64,000 bases of DNA from Azoarcus sp031546845 (GTDB taxonomy: Bacteria > Pseudomonadota > Gammaproteobacteria > Burkholderiales > Rhodocyclaceae), in contig JAVBJT010000023.1 of the NCBI GenBank assembly GCA_031546845.1, forward strand, positions 62,001 to 126,000. The letters are read 5' to 3'. Shown piece by piece: positions 25,045 to 34,740 of this stretch. Position 1 is the stretch's first letter. Each line of letters starts with the position of its first letter. The notes under the pieces are model-generated. The model was not told the DNA's origin. It did no database searches and worked only from the letters and a program-made list of their open reading frames with translations. The position numbers and the translations under genes are program-made.

Positions 25045-27687
25045 TCATGAAACGAGCCGTTTCAGCGCGTACAGGCGCTCCAACGCCTCGCGCGGGCTGA
25101 GCGCGTCGGGGTCGAGTTCGCCGAGCGCGGTGAGCACGGGGTGCGACAGGGTTTCCGGCTCCGTTTCCGGCAGGCCGGCGAACAGATCGGCCTGCGGCCC
25201 CGCGCCGATCTCACGGTTTTCCAGCGCGCGCAGGCGGCGCTTGGCATCGCGGATCACCGTGGCTGGAATGCCGGCGAGCGCGGCCACCTCGATACCGTAG
25301 CTCTGGCTCGCCGGCCCCTCTTCCAGCGCATGCAGAAAAACGATGCGGTGGCCGTGCTCGACCGCGTCCAGATGCACGTTGGCACATTCGGGGTAGTCGG
25401 CATCGAGCCGGGTCAGCTCGAAGTAATGTGTGGCGAACAGCGTCAGGCTACGGTTTTTCTCCAACAGATGACGGGAGATGGCGAAAGCGAGCGCGAGGCC
25501 GTCGAAGGTCGAGGTGCCGCGCCCGATCTCGTCCATCAGCACCAGGCTTTGCTCGGTGGCGCCATGCAGGATGGCCGAGGCTTCGGTCATTTCCACCATG
25601 AAGGTGGAGCGGCCGGAGGCCAGATCGTCGGACGCGCCGATGCGGGTGAAAATTGCATCCAGCGGACCCAGCGTCGCGCTTTGCGCCGGCACGAAGCTGC
25701 CTATATGGGCAAGCAGGCAGATCAGCGCCACCTGACGCATGAAGGTGGATTTACCGCCCATGTTCGGGCCCGTGATCATCAGCATGCGGCGGGTTGCGCC
25801 AAGCTGGGCATCGTTGCGGATGAAGTTTTCTACCTGGCGTTCGACCACCGGATGACGACCGCCGACGATGGCAAGCCCGGGCTGATCGGAAAAACGCGGG
25901 CGCGCGTAATCGAAGCGCAGCGCGGCGTGGGCGAACGCGGCCAGCCCGTCGAGGCAAGCGAGCGCGCGGGCGATGCGTTGCAGCGCCGGAATGTGGGCGG
26001 CAAGCTGGTCGAGAATGCCCTCGTAGAGCAGCTTTTCCCGCGCCAGCGCGCGCTCCTGCGCCGACAACGCCTTATCCTCGAACGCCTTCAGTTCCGGCGT
26101 AATGTAGCGCTCGGCGGTCTTCAGCGTCTGGCGGCGGCGGTAATCCTCCGGCACCTTGTCCGCGTTGGCGCGGCTGACTTCGATGTAAAAGCCATGCACC
26201 CTGTTGAATTCGACCTTCAGCGTGGCGATGCCGCTGCGCTCACGTTCGCGCGCTTCCAGCGCCACGAGAAACTCGCCGCAGTTGTTCTGAATACCGCGCA
26301 ATTCGTCCAGTTCGGCATCGAAACCGGGGGCGATCACGCCGCCGTCGCGCAGCACGGTAGCCGGTTCGGCGTCGATGGCGCGCGTCAGCAGATCGAGCGC
26401 GTCGCCCGGCACGGCCAGCGCCTTGCCGAGCGCGCCGAGCAAGCGGCCGCGTGCGCCAGCGAGCGCGGCGTTCAGTTCCGGCAAGCGGGCGAGGCTATCG
26501 CGCAGCGCGGACAAATCGCGCGGGCGGGCGCTGCGCAACGCGATACGGGCGGTAATGCGGTCCACGTCGGCCACGCCGCGCAGCGCAGCCCGCACCGCGT
26601 CGGCCATGCGGCCGTCGCCGCTGCCTGCAACGCTTGTATCGCCTGCCTCGCCCCCGTCGTCCATCCCCACCAATTCGCCCACAGCGGCATGGCGCGCGGC
26701 GGGAATGTCGCGGTCGCGCAGCGGATGATGCAGCGCGTGGCGCAGCCAGCGCGAACCCATACTGGTCACACAATCGTCCAGCAGCGACAGCAGCGTCGGC
26801 GCCGCTTCGCCGCGCAGCGTCTCGGTCAGTTCAAGGTTACGCCGCGTGGCGGCATCCAGGCGCAGATATTCGGATTCGCGCTCCACCGTCAGCGTGGTGA
26901 TGTGGGCAAGGCTCTGCCGCTGCGTGGCCTTGGCGTAGTCGTACAGCGCCGCCGCCGCGCCCAGCGCCACCGCGTGGCCTTCCACGCCGAAGCCGGCCAG
27001 ATCGCGGGTGCCGAAATGCCCGGTGAGCAGGCGGGTGCCGGTCTCGCCGTCAAATTGCCAGTCGGCCAGCCGGCGCACCGCTGGCGCGAGCGATTCGAGC
27101 AGCGGCAGGGCGAGACCGTCAGGTATCAGCACTTCGGCCGGGCGCAAGCGCTCGAACTGCGCCTGCAAGGATTCAGCCGGGCATTCCATCAGGCGTAGAT
27201 CGCCGTTGGCAAGATTGAGCCAGGCCATGCCAAGCGTGCCGCGATGCAACTGAGCGGCCAGCAGCAACGCGTCGCGGCGATCGTCGAGCAAGGCCGCGTC
27301 GGTCAGCGTGCCGGGGGTGACGATGCGGCTCACCGCACGCTCCATCGGCCCCTTGGTCGCGCCCGGTTCACCCACCTGTTCCGCGATGACGACCGATTCG
27401 CCGAGCTTCACCAGACGGGCGAGGTATTGCTCCACCGCATGAAAAGGCACGCCGGCCATCTTGATCGGCTGGCCGGCGGACTGGCCGCGCGTGGTCAGGG
27501 TAATGTCGAGCAGCCGGGCGGCTTTTTCCGCGTCACCGAAAAACAGCTCGTAGAAATCACCCATGCGATAGAACAAAAGCGTATCCGGGTGCTGCTCCTT
27601 GATGCGTAAATATTGCTGCATCATGGGAGTGTGGGTGCCGATGTCGACCGCCGGAAATGCCTGCCGCGCCGTGTTTTCCTCTTTCAA
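25045..27687 (-). CDS. mutS: DNA mismatch repair protein MutS
   Basis: MutS recognises base mismatches and small loops and recruits MutL. The 880-residue protein has the mismatch-binding domain THTPMMQQYLRIKEQHPDTLLFYRMGDFYELFFGDA with the Phe-x-Glu motif (FYELF), the connector and lever domains, and a C-terminal ABC ATPase: ITGPNMGGKSTFMRQVALICLLAHIGSFVPA (Walker A), TFMVEMTEASAILHGATEQSLVLMDEIGRGTSTFDGLALAFAI (signature and Walker B) and LFATHYFELTRL. The frame needs a TTG start at 27687; ATG codons at 27624 and 27621 give a shorter N-terminus, but homologs usually have extra residues before THTPM. Confidence 0.95.
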   Translation of the reverse strand: MKEENTARQAFPAVDIGTHTPMMQQYLRIKEQHPDTLLFYRMGDFYELFFGDAEKAARLLDITLTTRGQSAGQPIKMAGVPFHAVEQYLARLVKLGESVVIAEQVGEPGATKGPMERAVSRIVTPGTLTDAALLDDRRDALLLAAQLHRGTLGMAWLNLANGDLRLMECPAESLQAQFERLRPAEVLIPDGLALPLLESLAPAVRRLADWQFDGETGTRLLTGHFGTRDLAGFGVEGHAVALGAAAALYDYAKATQRQSLAHITTLTVERESEYLRLDAATRRNLELTETLRGEAAPTLLSLLDDCVTSMGSRWLRHALHHPLRDRDIPAARHAAVGELVGMDDGGEAGDTSVAGSGDGRMADAVRAALRGVADVDRITARIALRSARPRDLSALRDSLARLPELNAALAGARGRLLGALGKALAVPGDALDLLTRAIDAEPATVLRDGGVIAPGFDAELDELRGIQNNCGEFLVALEARERERSGIATLKVEFNRVHGFYIEVSRANADKVPEDYRRRQTLKTAERYITPELKAFEDKALSAQERALAREKLLYEGILDQLAAHIPALQRIARALACLDGLAAFAHAALRFDYARPRFSDQPGLAIVGGRHPVVERQVENFIRNDAQLGATRRMLMITGPNMGGKSTFMRQVALICLLAHIGSFVPAQSATLGPLDAIFTRIGASDDLASGRSTFMVEMTEASAILHGATEQSLVLMDEIGRGTSTFDGLALAFAISRHLLEKNRSLTLFATHYFELTRLDADYPECANVHLDAVEHGHRIVFLHALEEGPASQSYGIEVAALAGIPATVIRDAKRRLRALENREIGAGPQADLFAGLPETEPETLSHPVLTALGELDPDALSPREALERLYALKRLVS

Positions 27688-27833
27688 TCCTGTTTCCCGT
27701 GGGTGTCGTGGGTGTCGTTGTGGCTGAATCCCGGCTTTCGCTTTCGGCCTGGACGAAGGGTGGATTTTGTCACGTTGCCGCGACGATGGCTTGCGCGTTG
27801 TGTGCTCCGACCGTTAGCGTTCGGAGATTGCCA

Positions 27834-29036
27834 ATGCCAACCCCGGATACCGTCATGCGTCGTTTCCTGCTTTGCCTCCCCATCGCCACTCCGCTCGTGC
27901 TGCTCGCCGCCGCCAATCCGGCATACGCGGTGCAGGACTGCGAACTCGACGGCAAACCGATCAACATCTCCAACGGCAACCTGACCGCCGGCAAAACCGG
28001 GTTGGTGCGCTGCAAGGACCGCGACAGCGGCGCGCTGCGGCGCGAGGAAGAACTGCAAAACGGCGTGTTCATGGGCCTGCTCCGCAACTACGATGCGAAC
28101 GGCAAGCTCGTGGCCGAAATACACCTCAATGCCAAAGGCAACCGCCAAGGCGTAGCACGCGAATTCTCGCCCGAAGGCACATTGCTGCGCGAGGGCAATT
28201 ACGACAACGGAAAGGAAACGGGCCTGATGCGCGCTTTCCACCCCAACGGCAAATTGCAGCACGTGATCTACTACGACCCGCAATCCCACAGACCCTTGGC
28301 CGAGGCGGAATTCAACCCCGGCGGGCAGCTCACCGAACTGCGCTGTGGCAATAAACCCCTGCTCGCGCCCCACGCGGACGACGCAGCGTGGTGCGGCTTC
28401 GGCGGCAAACCCGCGCAGGTCGATCTGTTCGACGCGCGCGGCACGCTGCGCACACGCCAAACCTGGCTCGCGGGCCAGCGGCTGCGCACCGAAAATTTTT
28501 ACGACAACGGCAAGCCTTCGCTGCTGTATGCGATCGAAGGCAAACAGGGTACCGAACAACGCTGGTCCGCCGACGGTGTCAAACGCTACGAGGCCCGCTT
28601 TGTTCTGGGCGAACACAACGCCACCGCCCGCGTGAGCGAACAGGAGTTTTCCGATCAGGGCGGTCTGGTGCGCGAAACGCGCTGGAACCCGGCCGGCGAA
28701 CTGCTTGGCGAGGACCGCTATTACCTCAACGGCCAGCCACGCGGCAAAACCGCTTACAGCGGAGAGCCATCCAGGCGCATCGCCGAAGTCACCGAATTCT
28801 ATGACAACGGCCAGCGCGCCAGGCAAGGGCACTTTCTCGCCGCCACCTCCGGGCACGGCACGGGCACCCCGGTCGGCACGCACCAGAGTTTCAGCGACAA
28901 CGGACAGTTGATCGGCGAAACCTATTATGACGAGCGCGGCCGCATAACCCGCGAACGCGCCTGGACGCCCGACGGTAGTCTGCTGCGCGACGACGAGGTG
29001 TTCGCCGATGGGTCGCGCAAGGTTTATGCAAAATAA
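27834..29036 (+). CDS. Secreted YwqK/MORN-type antitoxin-repeat protein
   Basis: The 400-residue product carries a signal peptide (MRRFLLCLPIATPLVLLAAANPAYA) after a short leader; the ATG at 27834 has CGGAG upstream, and ATG 27855 is an alternative. The body is a series of repeats of the MORN-like form found in YwqK-family proteins: NGVFMGLLRNYDANGKLVAEIHLNAKGNRQG, EFSPEGTLLREGNYDNGKETGLMRAFHPNGKL, NFYDNGKPSLLYAIEG, EFYDNGQRARQGHF and SFSDNGQLIGETYYDERGR. Such repeats form extended beta structures, often in exported or surface-bound proteins. The role is unknown. The next gene converges from the opposite strand. Confidence 0.8.
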   Translation: MPTPDTVMRRFLLCLPIATPLVLLAAANPAYAVQDCELDGKPINISNGNLTAGKTGLVRCKDRDSGALRREEELQNGVFMGLLRNYDANGKLVAEIHLNAKGNRQGVAREFSPEGTLLREGNYDNGKETGLMRAFHPNGKLQHVIYYDPQSHRPLAEAEFNPGGQLTELRCGNKPLLAPHADDAAWCGFGGKPAQVDLFDARGTLRTRQTWLAGQRLRTENFYDNGKPSLLYAIEGKQGTEQRWSADGVKRYEARFVLGEHNATARVSEQEFSDQGGLVRETRWNPAGELLGEDRYYLNGQPRGKTAYSGEPSRRIAEVTEFYDNGQRARQGHFLAATSGHGTGTPVGTHQSFSDNGQLIGETYYDERGRITRERAWTPDGSLLRDDEVFADGSRKVYAK

Positions 29037-29074
29037 AATCACGCACGCGCGATCCGGCCAGACACACCCCCTGT

Positions 29075-30379
29075 TCAACCGCGGCGGCGGCCCAGGTGCA
29101 TGGCCGCGAGCAGCACGAACGACAGCGCAAGCAGCGCCAGGGGCGACAGCGCTGGAATGGCGGCAACGCCACCCGGGCCGGGCGGCGGGATAGGGGAAGT
29201 AAAGCGCATCACCGTGGCCTTAAAGGCATTCGCCCTATCCTGATAGGCGATATATGGAATGCCACCAGACGACATGGCGAGCGAGACATCCCAAACCATT
29301 CCCGCCGAAAATCCCGGGCTACCCACCGGCTCCCATGCCGTGCCGTTGAAGCGCATCACCGTGGCTGTATCGCCATTTAGCGCGTCCTGATAGGCGACAA
29401 AGGGCACGCCGCCAGCCGATACGGCAAGCGAGATGCTCCAGGCCGCGCCCGCCGAAAATCCCGCCGGGTCGCCCACCGGCTCCCAGGCTGTGCCGTTGAA
29501 GCGCATCACCGTGGCTCTATTACCGTTCAACGCATCCTGGTAAGCAACGTAGGGAACACCGCTGGACGACAAGACAAGCGAGGTGAACGTGGCTTTCCCA
29601 ACCGAAAATCCCGGACTTCCCACCGGCTCCCACGCCGTGCCATTAAAGCGCATCACCGTGGCTTTATTGCCGTTCACAAAATCCTGGTAGGCAACGTAGG
29701 GGACGCCACCGGACGACAAGACAAGCGAGGTAAACACGGCCTCCCCGGCCGAAAATCCCAGGCTGCCCACCGACTCCCACGCCGTGCCGTTGAAGCGCAT
29801 CACCGTGGCCCTGTTGCCATTCGACGCATCCCGGTAAGCGACGTAAGGAACGCCGCCGGCCGACATGGCGAGCGAGGTGTACAAGGCCTGCCCCGCCGAA
29901 AACCCCGGGCTGCCCACCGGCACCCACGCCGTGCCATTGAAGCGCATTACCGTGGCTCTGCCAGCGTTCCCAAAATCCTGGTAGGCGACGTAGGGGACGC
30001 CACCGGCCGCCATGGCGAGCGAAACATAGCCGACGATCCCCGCCGAAAACCCCGGGCTACCCACCGGCACCCACGCCGTGCCATCGAAACGCATCACCGT
30101 GGCCGCGCTGAAGAGTGCTCCGTCCTGGTAAGCAATATAGGGAACATCACCGGCCGCCATGGCGAGCGAGGTGTATCCGGCCGCCACCGCCGAAAACCCT
30201 GGAGTACCCACAGGCTCCCACACCGCATGAGCCTCGGCCATAACCAATAGCAGCGTGGCCAAACCCGGCGCAAGCAGGCAGCGCCGAAGCGAAAACACGG
30301 CGGGGAAAAACAACGGGAAAAACAGCGAAAATCGGAACGGAATGTACAAACGTCGCAAGTAACCCATCAGCGCATCCAT
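29075..30379 (-). CDS. Seven-repeat secreted protein with IPTL-CTERM-like sorting signal
   Basis: The 434-residue product has an N-terminal membrane/signal segment (FFPLFFPAVFSLRRCLLAPGLATLLLVMAEAHA) and seven tandem units of about 49 residues, each built on EPVGSPGFSAG...SLAMSAGGVPYVAYQDxxNGxxATVMRFNGTAW. It then has IPPPGPGG and a C-terminal hydrophobic helix IPALSPLALLALSFVLLAAMHLGRRRG. That end matches the layout of IPTL-CTERM sorting signals (IPTLSxxG, hydrophobic helix, basic tail), although the WG is missing. Seven equal repeats suggest a seven-bladed beta-propeller; that is inference. The ATG at 30379 has GGGGAG 8 bases upstream. Confidence 0.78.
   Translation of the reverse strand: MDALMGYLRRLYIPFRFSLFFPLFFPAVFSLRRCLLAPGLATLLLVMAEAHAVWEPVGTPGFSAVAAGYTSLAMAAGDVPYIAYQDGALFSAATVMRFDGTAWVPVGSPGFSAGIVGYVSLAMAAGGVPYVAYQDFGNAGRATVMRFNGTAWVPVGSPGFSAGQALYTSLAMSAGGVPYVAYRDASNGNRATVMRFNGTAWESVGSLGFSAGEAVFTSLVLSSGGVPYVAYQDFVNGNKATVMRFNGTAWEPVGSPGFSVGKATFTSLVLSSSGVPYVAYQDALNGNRATVMRFNGTAWEPVGDPAGFSAGAAWSISLAVSAGGVPFVAYQDALNGDTATVMRFNGTAWEPVGSPGFSAGMVWDVSLAMSSGGIPYIAYQDRANAFKATVMRFTSPIPPPGPGGVAAIPALSPLALLALSFVLLAAMHLGRRRG
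29201..30217 (-). repeat. Seven tandem ~147-bp coding repeats
   Basis: Each unit encodes about 49 residues with the invariant core ATVMRFNGTAW and PVGSPGFSAG. Units 4 to 6 are most similar to each other at the DNA level, for example gcatcaccgtggc and cgtgccgttgaagcgcatca recur, which suggests recent duplication within the gene. Confidence 0.85.
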
Positions 30380-30736
30380 GTTCCGGCTCCCCTGCCGTGT
30401 TGAAATCGGCTGGCACCACACCGCACCGCCGGCAGTGCATGAGCGGCCCATCACCACGGGAATCTTGCCGGTCTTCGCCTACCCCGGTTTCAGGCCGGCA
30501 TTGCGCACATTGGAGCCACAGACATTGACTGCAGCAAGAATAATATCATGGGATATTTCCGGTTTTCGCCTGCCGCCGCTTCGGGGCGGTGTCATGCACA
30601 CGGGTGCCGTTGCGTTGGCATCGGCAGAGTGACGGACATGCTGGTCACCCTAGCGGACAGGGGGGCGCAGGTACATCAATGCGCCCCTTCCGCATTGAAA
30701 CCGGCCGCCCCCAGGCGGTGCGGCCGGTGGCGCGGA
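30380..30736. other. Intergenic region between IPTL-CTERM-like gene and fumarase
   Basis: No convincing gene is seen. It must hold the promoter of the minus-strand repeat protein; the AT-rich patch near 30535-30555 is the best location. Two dyads lie at the fumarase end: GGGGCGCA / TGCGCCCC at 30662-30687 and ACCGGCCGC / GCGGCCGGT at 30700-30728. The latter, directly after the fumarase stop, may be its transcription terminator, although its T-run is short. Confidence 0.5.
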
Positions 30737-32269
30737 TCAGCCCACGGCGACGGGGATCTTGCCGATCTTCGCCTGCCACTCCTTCGGGCCAGTGTTGTGC
30801 ACGCTGGTGCCGCTGGCATCGACGGCGACGGTGACGGGCATGTCGATCACGTCGAATTCGTAGATCGCCTCCATGCCGAGATCGGCGAAACCAACCACCT
30901 TCGCCGTTTTGATCGCCTTGGAAACGAGGTAGGCGGCGCCGCCGACGGCCATCAGGTAGGCAGAGCGGTTGTCGCGGATCGCATCGATGGCGACAGGGCC
31001 GCGCTCGGACTTGCCGATCATGGAAATCAACCCGGTCTGCTCCAGCATCATGCGGGTGAATTTGTCCATGCGCGTGGCGGTGGTGGGGCCGGCGGGGCCG
31101 ACCGCCTCGTCACGCACCGGATCGACCGGACCGACGTAGTAGATGACGCGATTGGTGAAATCCACCGGCAGCTTTTCGCCCTTGGCCAGCATGTCCTGGA
31201 TGCGTTTGTGCGCGGCGTCGCGGCCGGTGAGCATCTTGCCGCTGAGCAGCAGGATCTGGCCCGGCTTCCAGGCGGCAACCTGCTCTTTGGTGAGGGTGTT
31301 CAGATCGACGCGGGTGGCGACGTTGGTATCGGCCTTCCAGGTGACATCCGGCCAGTCTTCCAGCTTGGGCGTTTCGAGTTTCACCGGGCCGGAGCCGTCG
31401 AGTTCGAAATGCACATGGCGGGTGGCGGCGCAGTTCGGGATCATCGCCACCGGCAGACTGGCGGCGTGGGTGGGGTAGTCGAGAACCTTCACGTCGAGCA
31501 CGGTGGTCAGCCCGCCCAAGCCCTGCGCGCCGATGCCAAGCGCATTGACCTTGTCCATCAGTTCGAGGCGCAGTTCCTCGGCACGGGACAGCGCGGCGCC
31601 GCTGGCGGCTTTCGCTCTCAGTTCGTGGATATCGACCGGCGCCATCAGCGATTCCTTGGCCAGCAGCAGCGCTTTTTCCGGCGTGCCGCCGATGCCGATG
31701 CCGAGAATGCCCGGCGGGCACCAGCCGGCGCCCATCGTCGGCACCGTTTTCAGCACCCAGTCGACGATGGAGTCGGACGGGTTGAGCATGGCCAGCTTCG
31801 ATTTGTTCTCGGAGCCGCCGCCCTTGGCCGCACAGGTGACTTCGACATGGTCGCCGGGGACGATTTCGTAGTGCACCACCGCCGGCGTGTTGTCCTTGCT
31901 GTTGCGGCGGGCGCCAGCGGGGTCGAGCAGCACCGAGGCGCGCAGTTTGTTGTCCGGGTGGTTGTAGGCGCGGCGCACGCCTTCGTCGACCATCTGCTGC
32001 ACGCTCAGCTTGCTGTCCCAACGCACGTTCATGCCGACCTTGAGGAAAACCACGGCAATGCCGGTGTCCTGACAGATCGGGCGATGGCCTTCGGCGCACA
32101 TGCGCGAGTTGGTGAGTATCTGGGCGATGGCGTCCTTCGCCGCCGGGCTTTCCTCCTGCTTCCAGGCTTCCCCCAGCGCCTTGATGTAATCGAGCGGGTG
32201 GTAGTAGCTGATGTACTGGAAGGCATCCGCGACGGACTGGATGAGGTCTTCTTCGCGAATCACGGTCAT
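30737..32269 (-). CDS. fumA: Class I fumarate hydratase
   Basis: This oxygen-labile [4Fe-4S] fumarase hydrates fumarate to malate in the citric acid cycle. The 510-residue protein contains the class I segments RPICQDTGIAVVFLKVG, AGWCPPGILGIGIGGTPEKA and IPNCAATRHVHFELDG, each with one cluster cysteine, and in the C-terminal half TGRDAAHKRIQDMLAKGE and YYVGPVDPVRDEAVGPAGPTTATRMDKF. The ATG at 32269 gives MTVIREEDLIQSVADAFQYISYYHP, the usual start; the frame extends to 32446 without support. It is monocistronic and divergent from acs. Confidence 0.95.
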   Translation of the reverse strand: MTVIREEDLIQSVADAFQYISYYHPLDYIKALGEAWKQEESPAAKDAIAQILTNSRMCAEGHRPICQDTGIAVVFLKVGMNVRWDSKLSVQQMVDEGVRRAYNHPDNKLRASVLLDPAGARRNSKDNTPAVVHYEIVPGDHVEVTCAAKGGGSENKSKLAMLNPSDSIVDWVLKTVPTMGAGWCPPGILGIGIGGTPEKALLLAKESLMAPVDIHELRAKAASGAALSRAEELRLELMDKVNALGIGAQGLGGLTTVLDVKVLDYPTHAASLPVAMIPNCAATRHVHFELDGSGPVKLETPKLEDWPDVTWKADTNVATRVDLNTLTKEQVAAWKPGQILLLSGKMLTGRDAAHKRIQDMLAKGEKLPVDFTNRVIYYVGPVDPVRDEAVGPAGPTTATRMDKFTRMMLEQTGLISMIGKSERGPVAIDAIRDNRSAYLMAVGGAAYLVSKAIKTAKVVGFADLGMEAIYEFDVIDMPVTVAVDASGTSVHNTGPKEWQAKIGKIPVAVG

Positions 32270-32637
32270 GGTGCTTAGTCTCCGGGCTGGGGTGGAAAGA
32301 TACGAAAATGAGGATACGAAAATAAGGGTAGGAAAATGGGATATGCACCGGGCGAGGCGAATCGGATCCGCACGGATTCCCGCCATGAGATTTCCGCCGT
32401 GAACACCAGCGCCGCGAAGCGGTAGCCGAACGATGGATTTTAACAAATCGGTACCGCGCGCGGATGCCGTCCGCGAAGTGTGTCGGGTATGTAAGCCGCG
32501 TGTAAGATAGTTACTTTTAAATCCGATTCATTCCACATCGGTGTGCGACGGATACCGGACCTGAGTCAATCAGGCCGAAACCAGCCGCCTGGCTGGTTTT
32601 CCGCTTTGCCCATCGGTTACGTTGAGGAGAGGTGAGT
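32270..32637. promoter_or_regulatory. Divergent fumarase/acs control region with acs leader hairpin
   Basis: The 368-base region separates the two divergent genes and must hold both promoters. An AT-rich patch at 32505-32522 is the best acs promoter candidate, but no clear -35/-10 pair is claimed. A hairpin AAACCAGCC / GGCTGGTTT with a GCCT loop lies at 32578-32599, in the acs leader 38 bases before its ATG. It has only a few T residues after it, so it may be a regulatory dyad rather than a terminator. Confidence 0.5.
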
Positions 32638-34614
32638 ATGTCCAGTGAGCATCAAGTCCGCATTTACAACCCCCCTGAAGGGGTAGTGAAAAACGCTGCG
32701 GTATCTGGCATGGAGGGGTACCGCGCGCTGTGTAAAGAAGCGGCGGACGACTACGAAGGCTTTTGGGCGCGCCGCGCCCGCGATCTGCTGGCATGGCAAA
32801 CTCCTTTCACTCAGGTTCTGGACAAGAGCAAGCCGCCGTTCTTCAAATGGTTTGCCGACGGCAAACTGAACGTTTCATACAACTGCCTCGACCGTAACGT
32901 CGAAAAAGGACTCGGCGACAAAGTCGCGATCATTTTCGAGGGCGACGACGGCAAGGTTACGCGCGTCACCTACAAGGAACTGCTCGCCCGCGTGTGCAAG
33001 CTGGCCAACGGCCTGCGCAGCCTCGGCGTGAAAAAGGGCGACCGCGTCGTCATCTATCTGCCGATGTCGATCGAGGGCATCGTTGCCATGCAGGCCTGCG
33101 CCCGTATCGGCGCCACACACTCGGTGGTGTTCGGCGGCTTCTCCGCCCAGGCGTTGCGCGACCGCATCAACGACACCGCGGCGAACGTGCTCATCACATC
33201 CGACGGCCAGTTCCGTGGTGGCAAGGCGTTGCCGTTGAAGCCGATCGCCGACGAGGCGCTCTCACTGGGCGGCTGCGAGTCGATCAAGAATGTGGTGGTG
33301 GTCAAACGCACCGGCGGCGATGCCAACATGGTCGCCGGGCGCGACATCTGGTACGAGGAACTGGCGGCTGCTCAGGCCGACACGGCCGAACCGGAGTGGG
33401 TCGATTCCGAGCACCCGCTGTTTCTGCTCTACACCTCGGGTTCCACCGGCAAGCCGAAGGGCGTGCAGCATTCGACGGGCGGCTATCTGCTGCAAGCGGT
33501 GCTGTCGATGCAATATACCTTCGACATCAAGCCGTCCGACGTTTTCTGGTGTACCGCCGATATCGGCTGGGTCACGGGCCATACCTACATCACTTACGGA
33601 CCGCTCGCCTGCGGCGCGACCGAGATCGTGTTCGAGGGCGTGCCGACTTATCCCGATGCCGGCCGTTTCTGGAAGATGATCCAAGACCACGGCGTCACCA
33701 TCTTCTACACCGCGCCGACCGCGATCCGCTCGCTGATCAAGGCCGCCGACAACAATCCGGCGGTGCATCCGACCAAGTACAAACTTTCCAGCCTGCGTAT
33801 CCTCGGTTCCGTCGGCGAGCCGATCAACCCGGCGGCCTGGGAGTGGTATCACGAGAACGTCGGCGGCGGCCGTTGCCCGATCGTCGATACCTTCTGGCAG
33901 ACCGAAACCGGCGCGCACATGATTACGCCGATGCCGGGCGCAACGCCGCTGGTGCCGGGTTCGTGCACGCTGCCTTTCCCGGGCATCCAGGCCGCGGTGG
34001 TGGATGAAACCGGCACCGAGGTGCCCAACGGCCAGGGCGGCATTCTTGTCATCAAGAAGCCGTGGCCGGCGATGATCCGCACGATCTGGGGCGATCCGGA
34101 TCGCTTCAAGAAGTCCTACTACCCGGAAGACTTCAGGGGCGAACTGTATCTGGCCGGCGACGGCGCGATCCGCGACAAGGAAACCGGCTACTTCACCATC
34201 ACCGGCCGTATCGACGATGTGCTGAACGTCTCCGGTCACCGCATGGGTACGATGGAAATCGAATCCGCGCTGGTGGCGCACGAGAAAGTGGCCGAGGCGG
34301 CGGTGGTCGGGCGTCCCGACGACCTCACCGGCGAGGCGATCGTGGCCTTTGTCGTGCTCAAGGGCGACCGCCCGACCGGCGATGCCGCCAAAGCGGTCAT
34401 CAAGGAACTGCAGGACTGGGTCGGCCGCGAGATCGGTCCCATCGCCAAGCCCAGAGACATCCGCTTCGGTGAAAACCTGCCCAAGACCCGCTCCGGCAAG
34501 ATCATGCGCCGTCTGCTGCGCCAGCTTGCCAAGGGCGAGGACGTGACGCAGGACGTGTCGACATTGGAAAACCCGGGCGTTCTCGAACAGTTGAAGCAGA
34601 ACGTCGCAGGTTGA
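32638..34614 (+). CDS. acs: Acetate--CoA ligase (acetyl-CoA synthetase)
   Basis: Acs activates acetate to acetyl-CoA through an acetyl-AMP intermediate. The 658-residue protein starts at the ATG with GAGGAGAGG upstream. Motifs include WFADGKLNVSYNCLDRN, FLLYTSGSTGKPKGVQHSTGGY (P-loop of the ANL family), DVFWCTADIGWVTGHTYITYGPL, VDTFWQTETGAHMI, GYFTITGRIDDVLNVSGHRMGTMEIES and the C-terminal KTRSGKIMRRLLR, whose Lys is the usual acetylation site. It heads a plus-strand cluster of acetate-type sensor and symporter genes. Confidence 0.96.
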   Translation: MSSEHQVRIYNPPEGVVKNAAVSGMEGYRALCKEAADDYEGFWARRARDLLAWQTPFTQVLDKSKPPFFKWFADGKLNVSYNCLDRNVEKGLGDKVAIIFEGDDGKVTRVTYKELLARVCKLANGLRSLGVKKGDRVVIYLPMSIEGIVAMQACARIGATHSVVFGGFSAQALRDRINDTAANVLITSDGQFRGGKALPLKPIADEALSLGGCESIKNVVVVKRTGGDANMVAGRDIWYEELAAAQADTAEPEWVDSEHPLFLLYTSGSTGKPKGVQHSTGGYLLQAVLSMQYTFDIKPSDVFWCTADIGWVTGHTYITYGPLACGATEIVFEGVPTYPDAGRFWKMIQDHGVTIFYTAPTAIRSLIKAADNNPAVHPTKYKLSSLRILGSVGEPINPAAWEWYHENVGGGRCPIVDTFWQTETGAHMITPMPGATPLVPGSCTLPFPGIQAAVVDETGTEVPNGQGGILVIKKPWPAMIRTIWGDPDRFKKSYYPEDFRGELYLAGDGAIRDKETGYFTITGRIDDVLNVSGHRMGTMEIESALVAHEKVAEAAVVGRPDDLTGEAIVAFVVLKGDRPTGDAAKAVIKELQDWVGREIGPIAKPRDIRFGENLPKTRSGKIMRRLLRQLAKGEDVTQDVSTLENPGVLEQLKQNVAG

Positions 34615-34708
34615 GGGAAGCACACCCCGGCCGGCGCGTGGCGCGGGCCGGGGCAAGAGTCTACGGAGGAGGTTCGGCCGCAATTGCCGGACAAGGGCGA
34701 AGGAGAGA

Positions 34709-34737
34709 AGGCGCGCATCAGACGCGCCTCTTTTTTT
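34709..34737 (+). terminator. Rho-independent terminator after acs
   Basis: The stem AGGCGCG / CGCGCCT with a 7-base loop is followed by CTTTTTTT. It lies 95 bases after the acs stop and should end most acs transcripts before the downstream sensor genes. Confidence 0.88.
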
Positions 34738-34740
34738 ACG

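Noticed and set aside
25141..27198. 685-codon plus-strand frame antisense to mutS
   Set aside because: It is a shadow of the high-GC mutS gene, with no recognisable domain or ribosome binding site.
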